A stretch of DNA of 64,000 nt from contig NZ_CP067129.1 in NCBI RefSeq assembly GCF_028553745.1, forward strand, positions 2,586,501 through 2,650,500, in the 5' to 3' direction. Below, one piece after another: positions 46,847-55,952 of this stretch. How positions within the stretch are numbered: position 1 is the first letter of the stretch; each line of letters opens with the position of its first letter. Made by a program: the position numbers and the translations under genes. The notes beneath the pieces are model-generated. The model was not told the DNA's origin. It did not search any database and was given only the letters and a program-made list of their open reading frames with translations. This stretch comes from Paracoccus seriniphilus (GTDB lineage: Bacteria; Pseudomonadota; Alphaproteobacteria; Rhodobacterales; Rhodobacteraceae).

Positions 46847-47431
46847 ATGAGAAAACGTTCCAGAACCGTCGCATTGACCATCCTTGGCGCTGCATCTTTC
46901 GCCGTGGCAGGCTGTCGCGAAGAACAGGTCGATGCACAGGCCTTTCCTGATCTGGCCAGTTGTCAGGCCGAGGCGGCCAACGGCGGGTTGTTCACCGCCG
47001 AGGAATGCGAGGCGGCCTTTGCCGAGGCCGAGGCCCTGCACGTCGAGGCCGCGCCCCGCTATGAAAGCCTCGAGGTCTGCGAGGAACAGCATGGGCAGGG
47101 CAATTGCGGTTCCGAAGCGGAGCAGGTCTCCAATGGCGGATCGGGCAGCATCTTCATGCCGCTGCTGGCCGGATATCTGATCGGCAACATGCTGGGTCGC
47201 GCCGGCGGCGGGATGGCGGCGGCACAACCGATGTATCGCAATGCCAGTGGCGGCTTTACAAATGCCGCCCGCACCAGCAGCTTTTCCTCGAACAGCGGGC
47301 GTGGCACGATGGGCGCGCAACAATTCACCCGCCCCGCCAGCACCGTCGGCAAGGCTCCGATGAGCCGCGCCACCGCGACCTCGCGCGGGGGCTTTGGCAG
47401 CCGCACGGGTTCGCGCGGGATCGGCGGCTGA
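46847..47431 (+). CDS. ygiB: DUF1190 (YgiB-like) lipoprotein
   Basis: 194 aa, lipoprotein signal with lipobox AVAGC (C22). An acidic DUF1190 head (DLASCQAEAANGGLFTAEECEAAFAEAEALH, with three paired cysteines) is followed by a Gly-rich hydrophobic hairpin and a Ser/Gly/Arg tail. GAGGGAGGAAAC directly precedes the ATG. Coupled genetically to the ATP-grasp gene; likely a membrane-anchored partner. Confidence 0.87.
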   Translation: MRKRSRTVALTILGAASFAVAGCREEQVDAQAFPDLASCQAEAANGGLFTAEECEAAFAEAEALHVEAAPRYESLEVCEEQHGQGNCGSEAEQVSNGGSGSIFMPLLAGYLIGNMLGRAGGGMAAAQPMYRNASGGFTNAARTSSFSSNSGRGTMGAQQFTRPASTVGKAPMSRATATSRGGFGSRTGSRGIGG

Positions 47432-47440
47432 GTCGGGTCA

Positions 47441-47950
47441 ATGGACAGACAACCCGTTCTGGTCATGGGAATCTGTGGCACCGGAAAATCAACGCTGGCG
47501 GCGGCGATTGCCGCACGTCTGCAGGGCAGCTTTATCGAAGGCGATGACTATCACTCGCCGGAAAACATCGCCCATATGGCCGCCGGACAGCCATTGACGG
47601 ACGACATGCGCCTTGGCTGGCTGGACCGGCTGGGAGAGGCCATGCGCGAGGCCCCCGCGCCTGCCGTGCTGTCCTGCTCGGCCCTGCGCCACAGCTATCG
47701 CCAGCGGCTGGCCCGCATGGCCGGGCCGATGCGGATCATCTTTCTGCACGGGCCACGCCCGCTGATCGAGGCGCGCATGGCGGCGCGGGCCGGACACTTC
47801 ATGCCCGCCACCCTTGTCGACAGTCAGCTGGATACGCTGGAGCCCCCCGATCCCATCAACGAAGGCGCAATCTGGATAGATATCTGCAACAGCCCCGATA
47901 TCATGCTGCACCATGCAATGACCGCACTGGCGGGAAAGGCTTTGTCTTGA
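47441..47950 (+). CDS. gntK: Gluconokinase
   Basis: ATP-dependent phosphorylation of D-gluconate to 6-phosphogluconate. 169 aa with P-loop GICGTGKST (10-18), the GDDYHSPENIAHMAAGQPLTD signature, and CSALRHSYRQRL. Length and motifs are standard. It begins 9 nt after ygiB; no gluconate transporter or regulator lies next to it. Confidence 0.94.
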   Translation: MDRQPVLVMGICGTGKSTLAAAIAARLQGSFIEGDDYHSPENIAHMAAGQPLTDDMRLGWLDRLGEAMREAPAPAVLSCSALRHSYRQRLARMAGPMRIIFLHGPRPLIEARMAARAGHFMPATLVDSQLDTLEPPDPINEGAIWIDICNSPDIMLHHAMTALAGKALS

Positions 47951-47983
47951 CCGATATCCCCTCATGCCCACAGATTTCGAACC

Positions 47984-48865
47984 ATGTTCGGCTTTCGTGA
48001 CATTGAAATCATCCATGCGATCGCACGCCATGGCGGCTTTCGCGCGGCATCAGACGCGACCGGACTGGCGCAATCCGCGATTTCGCGCCGCGTCCGGCAT
48101 CTGGAAGACCGGCTGAAAGTCGTATTGTTCGAACGCGACGGCCGGGGCGTGCGGCTGACGGCAGCCGGGCGACGGCTGTGCGATGAAACCGAAATCCTTG
48201 TCGCGCAGCGTGACCGCATTCTGGAAGAGCTGACCCAGGATGTCATGGCCGGAGTTGTCCGGCTGGGCGTTGCGGAAACCATGACACATACGGTCCTGCC
48301 CCGCCTGCTGACCGATCTGCGCAACCGCCACCCCTTGCTGCGCTTTGAAATATCGATCGACACATCGGACCAGATGGCGCATCTGCTGCAAAAGGACGGG
48401 CTGGATGTCGCCATCATGATGCGCGATCAGGCCCCACGCGGCGTGAATCTGACCCCCCTGCCGGCAGTCAGCCTGGGCTGGTTCGTCTCGCCCGAACATT
48501 TCGACCTGCCCGATCCCGCGGATATCGACGATCTGGCCGCACTGCCCATCGTGTCCTTTCCCAAGGCCACCCTTCCGCACCGGCGGGTCGTGGACCTTCT
48601 GTCACCGGCGCGCAAACAGGCCGCCGCCATTCATGGCTCGGCCTCTCTGGCAACGGTGCTGCATCTGGTCTCGCAGGGCTTTGGTATCGGAACCATCCCG
48701 AGCGACATCGTCGCCGCCTGGCCCCATGCCGGGCTGAAGGAAATCAATGTCCAGCCACGGGCCATGCTGCCCGACCTGGAATTCGCGATCTGCTACATGC
48801 CCGAACGCAACGAGAAAATAGGTCGCGAAGTCACCCGTGCCGCCCTGCAGGCCGCAAATGAGTGA
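47984..48865 (+). CDS. LysR-family regulator of the pxp-type operon (candidate)
   Basis: 293 aa; N-terminal HTH (about 5-65, IEIIHAIARHGGFRAASDATGLAQSAISRRVRHLE) and a LysR substrate-binding domain. It lies 92 nt upstream of the DUF1445 gene in the same direction. Between them is a LysR-type dyad with T-N11-A. It is therefore the likely activator of the TRAP/5-oxoprolinase genes, though a second LysR gene closes the cluster at the other end. Confidence 0.9.
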   Translation: MFGFRDIEIIHAIARHGGFRAASDATGLAQSAISRRVRHLEDRLKVVLFERDGRGVRLTAAGRRLCDETEILVAQRDRILEELTQDVMAGVVRLGVAETMTHTVLPRLLTDLRNRHPLLRFEISIDTSDQMAHLLQKDGLDVAIMMRDQAPRGVNLTPLPAVSLGWFVSPEHFDLPDPADIDDLAALPIVSFPKATLPHRRVVDLLSPARKQAAAIHGSASLATVLHLVSQGFGIGTIPSDIVAAWPHAGLKEINVQPRAMLPDLEFAICYMPERNEKIGREVTRAALQAANE

Positions 48866-48899
48866 TGCCAAAAACAGATCAATACTGGGAAAAACTGAA

Positions 48900-48914
48900 C
48901 TATTGATTGAATAG
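48900..48914 (+). promoter_or_regulatory. LysR-type operator candidate before the DUF1445 gene
   Basis: CTATTGATTGAATAG: inverted repeat CTATT-N5-AATAG containing the T-N11-A pattern bound by LysR proteins, 43 bp before the DUF1445 ATG. The position suits a recognition or activation site overlapping the promoter. Confidence 0.5.
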
Positions 48915-48957
48915 GTCACTTTGTTGAATCCTTGACGCCAAGCCGGAGGATCTATCA

Positions 48958-49782
48958 ATGCCAGACAGTTCGAACCCATTTTCTGACCCGCAGGTCTTGC
49001 GCGCCGCCATTCGTGCTGGCGAATTCGAAGGGCCGACCTCGGGTCTGGGCGGCGATGCGCTGCAGGCCAATCTGGTCATTCTGGGCGGAACGGATGCAGC
49101 GGATTTCCTGCGCTTCTGCCAGGCCAATCCGCGTCCCTGCCCGCTGCTGGCCGTAGGTGAGCCCGGCGACCCCTCGTTGCCGACACTCGGCCGCGACATC
49201 GATCTGCGCCACGACCTGCCCCGTTACCGCCTCTGGCGCGATGGCGCGCTGGTCGATGAGCCCACCGATATCGCCGCCTATTGGCGCGACGACATGGTGT
49301 CCTTCGCCATCGGCTGTTCCTTCAGCTTTGAAGACGCGCTGACACGGGCCGGTATTCCGGTGCGCCATCAGCAGAACGATCGCAATGTTCCGATGTATCG
49401 CACCAAGCTGCCAACCCGCCCCGCCGGGCGTTTCGGCGGGCCGCTGGTGGTCAGCATGCGCCCCATGCTTGCCGCCGATGCCATCGAGGCGGTCAGGATC
49501 TGCGAGCGGTTTCCCCTGGCCCATGGCGCTCCGGTCCATCTGGGCGATCCCGCACAGATCGGAATCGGTGATATCATGGCCCCGGATTACGGCGATGCAC
49601 CCGAGTTTCGCGAAGGAGAGATCCCCGTCTTCTGGGCCTGCGGCGTCACCCCTCAGGCGGCGATCGACGCGGCCAGGCCGGAACTGGCCATCACCCATGC
49701 GCCCGGTCACATGCTGGTCACGGATATCCCGTCAGGGCGTGCCGAAGCCATGCTGACCGGCGTCAACAACAACAAGACTTGA
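48958..49782 (+). CDS. DUF1445/UPF0317 protein (putative hydro-lyase, D-glutamate cyclase-related)
   Basis: 274 aa; the family includes B. subtilis YcsI, which also neighbours 5-oxoprolinase genes, and the N-terminal part of mammalian D-glutamate cyclase. [31 protein letters not shown] and GVTPQAAI are conserved family blocks. GGAGG stands 7 nt upstream. First structural gene of the operon. The enzyme activity has not been shown for bacterial single-domain members; a dehydratase or cyclase acting on a 5-oxoproline-related compound is inferred. Confidence 0.85.
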   Translation: MPDSSNPFSDPQVLRAAIRAGEFEGPTSGLGGDALQANLVILGGTDAADFLRFCQANPRPCPLLAVGEPGDPSLPTLGRDIDLRHDLPRYRLWRDGALVDEPTDIAAYWRDDMVSFAIGCSFSFEDALTRAGIPVRHQQNDRNVPMYRTKLPTRPAGRFGGPLVVSMRPMLAADAIEAVRICERFPLAHGAPVHLGDPAQIGIGDIMAPDYGDAPEFREGEIPVFWACGVTPQAAIDAARPELAITHAPGHMLVTDIPSGRAEAMLTGVNNNKT

Positions 49783-49805
49783 AACGACCCAACAGGAGAA
49801 ACATC

Positions 49806-50843
49806 ATGAAACGCACCGCTCTGAGCCTGCTTGCCGGAACCGCGCTGATTGCCTCGCCCGTCATGGCCGAAGAACTGGCCGTCGTCGGCAGCTGGAGCAG
49901 CCTGCCGCTGTATCAGGATTTCGAAACGCCCTTCTGGACCGAGAAACTGCCGGAAATGACCGGTGGCGAATTTACCGCGCAGCTGACCAGCTTTGACCAG
50001 ATGGGCATTGCGGGGTCCGATGTCTATCGCATGCTGGGTGATGGTGTCTTTGATGTCGGATCGACCGTGGCCGACTACACTGTCGGCGACGCGCCTGAAC
50101 TGGAAGGTCTGGATGTGCCGCTGGTCGCTACCACACCGGCCGCCGCCAAGGCCATGGTGGAAGCCGCGCGTCCGATGGTCGAAGACATCATGCGCGACCG
50201 CTTTGGGTCCGAGGTTCTGGGCATCGCCCCCTATCCGCCGCAGGTCGTGTTCTGCAAGGGCGAGATCACCTCGCTGGCCGATCTGGAAGGCAAGAAAGTC
50301 CGTGGCTCGGGCCGCATGACGACGAAATTCCTTGAGGCGCTGGGGGCCCAAGGCATCAATATCGCCTTTTCCGAAGTGCCCGGCTCGCTGGAGCGCGGCG
50401 TGATCGACTGTGCCGTGACCGGGGCCGGGTCGGGCTATTCCGCGGGTTGGTGGGAGGTTTCGGACCACCTGATGACGCTGCCGCTGGGTGGTTGGGATTC
50501 GGTGGTCATCGCGATGAATGCCGACCGCTTTGACGGGCTGAGCGCCCAACAGCAGCAGACGCTGAAAACCGCCGTCGCCGAAGGCCTGGAAGGCCCGGCA
50601 TGGGACGCCGCCGAAGGTGGGTTGACCGATGACATCGCCTGCCTGACCGGCAATGGTGAATGCCCCTCGGGTGACTCGGCCTCGATGGTGCTGGTCGAGG
50701 CCAGCGAGGCTGACACCGAAACCGCCCGCAAGATCCTGACCGAGCAGGTTCTGCCCGAATGGGCCGAGCGCGCCGGCGACGACTGGGCCGCACGCTGGAA
50801 TGACAGCGTCGGACAGGTTGTCGGCCTGACCATCGGACAATAG
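49806..50843 (+). CDS. TRAP transporter substrate-binding protein (DctP)
   Basis: 345 aa with signal peptide (1-20, cut after VMA). The DctP fold captures an organic acid in the periplasm and hands it to DctQM. VRGSGRMTTKFLEALGA holds the binding-site arginine region (about 164-181). 23 nt after the DUF1445 gene and 22 nt before dctQ. Given the catabolic partners the ligand is probably 5-oxoproline or a related cyclic amide/carboxylate. Confidence 0.92.
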   Translation: MKRTALSLLAGTALIASPVMAEELAVVGSWSSLPLYQDFETPFWTEKLPEMTGGEFTAQLTSFDQMGIAGSDVYRMLGDGVFDVGSTVADYTVGDAPELEGLDVPLVATTPAAAKAMVEAARPMVEDIMRDRFGSEVLGIAPYPPQVVFCKGEITSLADLEGKKVRGSGRMTTKFLEALGAQGINIAFSEVPGSLERGVIDCAVTGAGSGYSAGWWEVSDHLMTLPLGGWDSVVIAMNADRFDGLSAQQQQTLKTAVAEGLEGPAWDAAEGGLTDDIACLTGNGECPSGDSASMVLVEASEADTETARKILTEQVLPEWAERAGDDWAARWNDSVGQVVGLTIGQ

Positions 50844-50865
50844 GGCGACAGGAAAGGCCATCGCC

Positions 50866-51411
50866 ATGATCGATAACCTGCAAGGCGCGGTCATTCGTGC
50901 CAATCGAGCCGTCGCCCTGCTTCTGGGGGTGGGGCTGGTGCTGACCGTCCTCTTCATCCTGACCGATGTGATCCTGCGCAAGTCGGGTGCCGGATCGCTT
51001 GGCGGGTCGGACGAAATCTCCGGTTACGTCATGGCGGCGGTCGCAAGCTGGGGCATGGCCTGCGCCATGGTCGAGCGCGCCCATGTCCGCATCGATGTGA
51101 TCCGCCACAAGCTGGCCCAGCCCGGCCGCATCGCCATGGATCTGTTTGCGATGATCGTCACCAATGCGACGATCATCCTGATCGCCTGGCATTGCTGGCC
51201 GGTGCTGCAAAAGACGCTGGAACGAGGTTCGCGCGCCAATACACCGCTGGAAACGCCGCTTTGGATCCCGCAGGGCATCTGGTTTTCCGGCTGGGTCTGG
51301 TTCGCGCTTTGCGCCACCGCGCTGACCCTGATCGGCATTGCCCATCTGCGGGCCCAACGCAGCGACGCCTTCGACGCCACGCTGGGAATCGGATCGGAGC
51401 TCGAAGAATGA
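50866..51411 (+). CDS. TRAP transporter small permease (DctQ)
   Basis: 181 aa with four transmembrane segments (about 20-40, 52-70, 92-113, 140-160) and the DctQ motif near GGSDEISGYVMAAVASWGMA. Small partner of DctM. ATGA overlap with dctM. Confidence 0.91.
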   Translation: MIDNLQGAVIRANRAVALLLGVGLVLTVLFILTDVILRKSGAGSLGGSDEISGYVMAAVASWGMACAMVERAHVRIDVIRHKLAQPGRIAMDLFAMIVTNATIILIAWHCWPVLQKTLERGSRANTPLETPLWIPQGIWFSGWVWFALCATALTLIGIAHLRAQRSDAFDATLGIGSELEE

Positions 51412-52691
51412 TCTGGACCGTCGCAATCTCGCTGCTGGGGCTGATGGCCCTGTCCATTCCTGTCGGCATCGTGCTGTTCCTGCTGGGCATCGGAGTCGGG
51501 GAATTCTATTCCGCCTTTCCGCTGCTGCGCGGTCTGGGCCAGGTCGTCTGGTCATCCTCGAACAGTTCGACGCTGATCGCGATTCCATTGTTCGTGCTGT
51601 TGGGCGAAATACTTGTGCGAGGGGGCGTGGCCGAACGCACCTATGCCGCGCTGGACAAATGGCTGTCCTGGCTGCCCGGCGGGCTGGTTCATGCCAATAT
51701 CGCAACCGCCACCATGTTCTCGGCCACTTCGGGGTCTTCGGTGGCCACCGCTGCTACCGTTGCAACCGTCGCCATGCCGCAAGCCGAGCGGCTGAACTAT
51801 GACCCGCGGCTGTTTTCCGGCGCGATTGCCGCGGGCGGCACGCTTGGCATCCTGATCCCGCCTTCGATCAATCTGATCGTCTATGGCTTTCTGACCGAAA
51901 CCTCGATTCCGCAACTGTTTTCGGCCGGCTTGCTGCCGGGCCTGCTGATGGCATTGGGCTTCATTGCCATCACCGCGCTGATCTGCACCCTTCGCCCCCA
52001 TCTGGGCGGCCCCTCGCGCAGCTTCGACTGGCAGGAACGTCTTGGCAGCCTGCTGCAACTGGTGCCTATCATCGTTCTTTTCGCGGTGGTGATCGGTTCG
52101 ATCTATGCCGGCTGGGCAACGCCGACCGAATCCGCCGCCATTGGTGTGGTGATGGCGGCACTGATTGCCACGACGCTCGGCAGCGGGCTGAACCTGGCCG
52201 CAATCTCTCAGGCGCTGCATGGCACGATCCGCATTTCCGCAATGATCATGCTGGTGGTCGCCGGGGCCTCGTTCCTGAACTTCGCCATGACCTCGGCAGG
52301 GCTGGGGCGGCAGCTGACCGAGATGATCGGGGGGTCGGGCCTGTCGCCTTTTGGCACGCTGCTGCTGGTCATCGCGCTTTATCTGGTGCTGGGCTTCTTC
52401 ATCGAAACCCTGTCGCTGATGGTCGCCACGATCCCTATCGTGGTGCCGATCATCGCCGGGCTGGGATATGACAAGGTCTGGTTCGGCGTGCTGATGATCG
52501 TGCTGATCGAAATGGCGCTGATCACCCCTCCGGTCGGTCTCAACCTGTTCGTCGTGCATGGCGTGCGCAAATCCGGTTCCATGAATGACGTGATCATGGG
52601 GGCCATCCCCTATGTGCTGGTGATGATCTGCATGATCGCCGCGCTGATCGCCCTGCCCGGCCTGGCGCTGTGGCTGCCGTCAATCCTGTGA
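51408..52691 (+). CDS. TRAP transporter large permease (DctM)
   Basis: 427 aa, about twelve hydrophobic segments. Family blocks FSATSGSSVATAATVATVAMP, IAAGGTLGILIPPSINLIVYGF, GWATPTESAAIGV and EMALITPPVGLNLFVV are present. Sodium-driven uptake with DctP and DctQ. Overlaps dctQ by 4 nt; DUF2848 follows after 29 nt. Confidence 0.95.
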   Translation: MIWTVAISLLGLMALSIPVGIVLFLLGIGVGEFYSAFPLLRGLGQVVWSSSNSSTLIAIPLFVLLGEILVRGGVAERTYAALDKWLSWLPGGLVHANIATATMFSATSGSSVATAATVATVAMPQAERLNYDPRLFSGAIAAGGTLGILIPPSINLIVYGFLTETSIPQLFSAGLLPGLLMALGFIAITALICTLRPHLGGPSRSFDWQERLGSLLQLVPIIVLFAVVIGSIYAGWATPTESAAIGVVMAALIATTLGSGLNLAAISQALHGTIRISAMIMLVVAGASFLNFAMTSAGLGRQLTEMIGGSGLSPFGTLLLVIALYLVLGFFIETLSLMVATIPIVVPIIAGLGYDKVWFGVLMIVLIEMALITPPVGLNLFVVHGVRKSGSMNDVIMGAIPYVLVMICMIAALIALPGLALWLPSIL

Positions 52692-52720
52692 CCGGCCCCG
52701 ATAACCTGAAAGGAATGACG

Positions 52721-53389
52721 ATGCGTTTCATCGTGAACGACACACCGCTGGATCTCGATCCGGCCCATCTGATCATCGCGGGCTGGACCGGTCGTGACGC
52801 CGCCGCGATCCAGCACCATATCGACGAGCTGGCCGAACTGGGGGTCAAACCGCCCTCGACGACGCCACTGTTTTATCGCGTTTCGGCGGGATTGCTGACC
52901 ACCGGTGACTCGATCCAGGTCGTCGGCAATGCCTCGTCGGGCGAGGTCGAGCCGATGATCCTGCAATCGGGCGGGCAACGCTGGCTGGGGCTTGGTTCGG
53001 ACCACACCGACCGCGCGCTGGAGGCACATTCCGTCGCCATGTCGAAGCAGGTCTGCGCCAAGCCCTGCGCCGCCCGACTTTGGCCCTGGGAGGACGTCGC
53101 GGATCGTCTTGAGGATATCCGGCTGGAAAGCTGGATCGAAGAGGATGGCGAATGGGTTGTCTATCAGCAGGGAACGCTGGCCTCGATCCGCCCCCTGGGC
53201 GAGTTGATCGACGGCGGCAGTCTGGATGCGCTGTCCCGCGATGGTGCCGTGGCAATGATGTGCGGCACTTTCGGTGCCATTGGCGGTGTGCGCCCCGCCA
53301 CGCGGTTCCGCATGACCATGACCGATCCGGCCCGCGACCGCAGCATCAGCCACGAATACAGCATGGTTCAACTGCCTGAGATCGCTTAG
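52721..53389 (+). CDS. DUF2848 protein
   Basis: 222 aa. The second of two close ATGs is chosen because AAGGA lies 6 nt before it; the first would abut the ribosome site. DUF2848 proteins are related in fold to fumarylacetoacetate hydrolases and recur beside amidase, urea-amidolyase and TRAP genes. GLGSDHTDRALEAHSVAMSKQVCAKP is the conserved central block. Enzyme activity unknown; cleavage of a C-C or amide bond in the substrate pathway is inferred. Confidence 0.85.
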   Translation: MRFIVNDTPLDLDPAHLIIAGWTGRDAAAIQHHIDELAELGVKPPSTTPLFYRVSAGLLTTGDSIQVVGNASSGEVEPMILQSGGQRWLGLGSDHTDRALEAHSVAMSKQVCAKPCAARLWPWEDVADRLEDIRLESWIEEDGEWVVYQQGTLASIRPLGELIDGGSLDALSRDGAVAMMCGTFGAIGGVRPATRFRMTMTDPARDRSISHEYSMVQLPEIA

Positions 53390-53428
53390 GTCAACGGTCG
53401 GGATCAACACAACTGCAGGAGCTTCAGC

Positions 53429-54175
53429 ATGGGCGATGATGACAGCCTGACCCCGGAAATTCATCCCGCCGGGCCTGACGCATTGCTTTTGCGCTTTGCG
53501 CTGACGCCCTGCCCCGCCGCCATGGCTGCCGCGCAGGTGCTGGCGGCGCAGCTTGAACGCGATCCGCCGGAGGGCGTTGTTGAAATCGCCCCGGCACTGG
53601 TCTCGGTCCTGCTGCGCTTTGACCCCGCCATCACGCAACGCGCCACGCTGGCGCAGGCGGTGCTGACACGGGCCGATGCCATCGCAAGCCGGCATATGGC
53701 GCCGCCACCGCCGACACGGCGCTGGACCATCCCCGCCGCCTTTGGCGGGGAAAACGGTCCGCATCTTGAGCAGGTCGCCCGGAAGCTGTCCATCACCCCC
53801 GCGGCCGCCATTGCGCAGGTCTGTGACAGCGAGCTGCGCGTTCTGGCCATCGGCTTTGCACCGGGGCAGCCCTATATCGGCCTGCTGCCCGAACCATGGG
53901 ATCTGCCGCGCCTGTCCGATCTGACGCCCTCGGTTCCCGCGGGGGCCGTGGTGGTGGCCGTGCGCCAGATCGTGATGTTTGGTGCACCCTCGGCCACCGG
54001 CTGGCGCCAGATCGCCCGCAGCGCCTTTCGCACCTTTCTGCCCGAGCGCGCCGAGCCGATGCCGCTGCGCCCTGGTGACGCCATCCGCTATGCACCGGTC
54101 TCGGATTCGGAAATTGCCGCTTTGGCCCGTCACGAGGACGGTCTGGGCGGCGCCAAGCTGGAGGTTCTGGCGTGA
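53429..54175 (+). CDS. pxpB: 5-oxoprolinase subunit B (KipI-like)
   Basis: 248 aa with the allophanate hydrolase subunit-1/KipI fold: GFAPGQPYIGLLP and PAGAVVVAVRQIVMFGAPSATGWRQIA. In the PxpABC enzyme this subunit works with PxpC to phosphorylate and activate 5-oxo-L-proline. 39 nt after DUF2848. The stop overlaps the pxpC start (GTGA). Confidence 0.9.
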   Translation: MGDDDSLTPEIHPAGPDALLLRFALTPCPAAMAAAQVLAAQLERDPPEGVVEIAPALVSVLLRFDPAITQRATLAQAVLTRADAIASRHMAPPPPTRRWTIPAAFGGENGPHLEQVARKLSITPAAAIAQVCDSELRVLAIGFAPGQPYIGLLPEPWDLPRLSDLTPSVPAGAVVVAVRQIVMFGAPSATGWRQIARSAFRTFLPERAEPMPLRPGDAIRYAPVSDSEIAALARHEDGLGGAKLEVLA

Positions 54176-55197
54176 CACATCTGACGATCGAACGCGCCGA
54201 CGGCCTGCTGACCGTTCAGGATCTGGGCCGCCCCGGATATCTGGCCCAGGGCCTGTCGCGCGGAGGCGCCATGGACCGGCGTGCCCTGTTCGAGGCCTCC
54301 GCCCTGCTGGGGCATGACAGCCCTCTCGCGGCCATCGAGATGGCTGCGGCAGGCGGCGTGTTCACGGTTTCCCAGCCCACACGGGTCGCGCTGACCGGCG
54401 CGCCGATGATGGCAACACTGGATGACTCGCCGTTGCGCTGGCATGCGACGCATCTGCTGCAGCCGGGCCAGAAGCTGCGCATTGGTGGCGCCCAGGCGGG
54501 GGTCTATGGCTATCTGACGCCAGCAGGTGGCATCACCTGCGCCCCCTGGCTGAACAGCCGCGCCGCCCATCTGACCTGCGGGATCGGTGCCTTGTTGCAA
54601 TCGGGCCAAGGCCTGCCCTGCGGCGTGGATGACACGCCCGACGCCCCGCCCCGCATCGTTGACGCCCAGCCCCGCTTCAATGGCGGCCTGCTGCGCATCG
54701 CACCGGGGCCGCAGACCGACCTGTTCGACACCGAGACGCTGGAACGTTTCCTGGGCGCGGAGTTCACCCGGGGGGCGCGCGGCAACCGGCAAGGGGTGCA
54801 GTTGGACGCGGACGCTCGTTTTACCAGCCGTTTCGCTGCCGGGCTGGCTTCGGATGTGATCGGGCCGGGCGATGTCCAGATGACCGGCGATGGCATTCCC
54901 TATGTGCTGATGGCCGAATGCCAGACCGTTGGCGGCTATCCCCGTATCGGCAGCGTCGTGCCCGCCGATCTGCCGATCATCGCGCAGGCTGCACCCGGCA
55001 CGCGACTGCGCTTCCAGATGCTGACCACCGAACAGGCCGATGCCAGCTTTCGCAGCGACACCAGCCAGATCGCCGAGACACGGGCGCGCTGCCGCAACCT
55101 GATCCGCGACCCGGCGACGATCACCGACCTGCTGTCCTATCAACTGATCGGCGGCGTGACCGCCGGAACGGAACTGGAAGAGAACACATGCGCGTAG
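54172..55197 (+). CDS. pxpC: 5-oxoprolinase subunit C (KipA-like, biotin-dependent carboxyltransferase fold)
   Basis: 341 aa from a GTG start overlapping pxpB. LTVQDLGRPGYLAQGLSRGGAMD (about 13-35) and PSARTYLAVRGGIDV-equivalent segments (GAQAGVYGYLTPAGGI) identify the family. The C-terminal PRIGSVVPADLPIIAQAAPG is the substrate-site block. No biotin domain is attached. The C-terminus overlaps pxpA by 10 nt. Confidence 0.9.
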   Translation: MTHLTIERADGLLTVQDLGRPGYLAQGLSRGGAMDRRALFEASALLGHDSPLAAIEMAAAGGVFTVSQPTRVALTGAPMMATLDDSPLRWHATHLLQPGQKLRIGGAQAGVYGYLTPAGGITCAPWLNSRAAHLTCGIGALLQSGQGLPCGVDDTPDAPPRIVDAQPRFNGGLLRIAPGPQTDLFDTETLERFLGAEFTRGARGNRQGVQLDADARFTSRFAAGLASDVIGPGDVQMTGDGIPYVLMAECQTVGGYPRIGSVVPADLPIIAQAAPGTRLRFQMLTTEQADASFRSDTSQIAETRARCRNLIRDPATITDLLSYQLIGGVTAGTELEENTCA

Positions 55198-55943
55198 ATC
55201 TGAATTCCGACATGGGTGAAGGTTTCGGCCCGTGGAATATGGGCGATGACGCCAGCTTGCTGGATATTGTCACCTCGGCCAATATCGCCTGCGGCTTTCA
55301 CGCCGGAGACCCAGATGTGATGGCCCGCACCATGCGCCTTGCATCAGAAAACGGCGTCGGCATCGGTGCCCATCCGGGCTTTGCCGATCTGCAGGGATTT
55401 GGTCGCCGCAGGCTGCATCTGTCGGCTGAAGAACTGGGCAATATGGTCGCCTATCAGCTTGGCGCGGCCCGGGGCATCGCGCGCAGCATGGGCACGAATG
55501 TCCGGCACCTGAAGCTGCATGGCGCCCTGGCGAATATGGCCAGCGAGAACCCCGATATTGCGCGCGCCTGCTATTCGGCGGCCCTGCGCGTTGACCCCGA
55601 GTTGATCCTTGTCGTGCTGTCGGCCACCCCCATGCAGGCCGTGGCCGAGGATCTGGGTGCCAGATGGGCGGGCGAAATCTTTGCCGATCGCGCCTATAAT
55701 GACGATGCCACCTTGCTCGACCGCAGCAGGCCGGGCGCAGTGCTGCATGACGCCACCGAGGCCGGACAGCGCATGGAGGCGATGATCCGCGCCGGGGCGA
55801 TCATTACCGCCAGTGGCAAGCAGATCCCCTGCCGGATCGACACGATCTGCGTGCATGGCGACAGCGCCGATGCCGTGGCCATGGCCGGGGCCGTGCGCAA
55901 CCACCTGACGGGCGCAGGCATTGCGGTGCGGCGATTTGACTGA
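55188..55943 (+). CDS. pxpA: 5-oxoprolinase subunit A (LamB/YcsF)
   Basis: 251 aa, catalytic TIM-barrel-like subunit. VDLNSDMGEGFG at the start (residues 3-14) carries the metal/catalytic acids. NIACGFHAGDP, GAHPGFAD and HGD (near the end) are the other YcsF signatures. Completes a full PxpABC set that opens the lactam ring of 5-oxoproline to glutamate with ATP. Last gene of the operon; the next gene is convergent. Confidence 0.93.
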   Translation: MRVDLNSDMGEGFGPWNMGDDASLLDIVTSANIACGFHAGDPDVMARTMRLASENGVGIGAHPGFADLQGFGRRRLHLSAEELGNMVAYQLGAARGIARSMGTNVRHLKLHGALANMASENPDIARACYSAALRVDPELILVVLSATPMQAVAEDLGARWAGEIFADRAYNDDATLLDRSRPGAVLHDATEAGQRMEAMIRAGAIITASGKQIPCRIDTICVHGDSADAVAMAGAVRNHLTGAGIAVRRFD

Positions 55944-55952
55944 CCCGCGCGA

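Noticed and set aside
52610-54178. 522-codon minus-strand frame opposite DUF2848/pxpB
   Set aside because: Covers two well supported plus-strand genes; low-complexity Gly/His/Arg translation without motifs.
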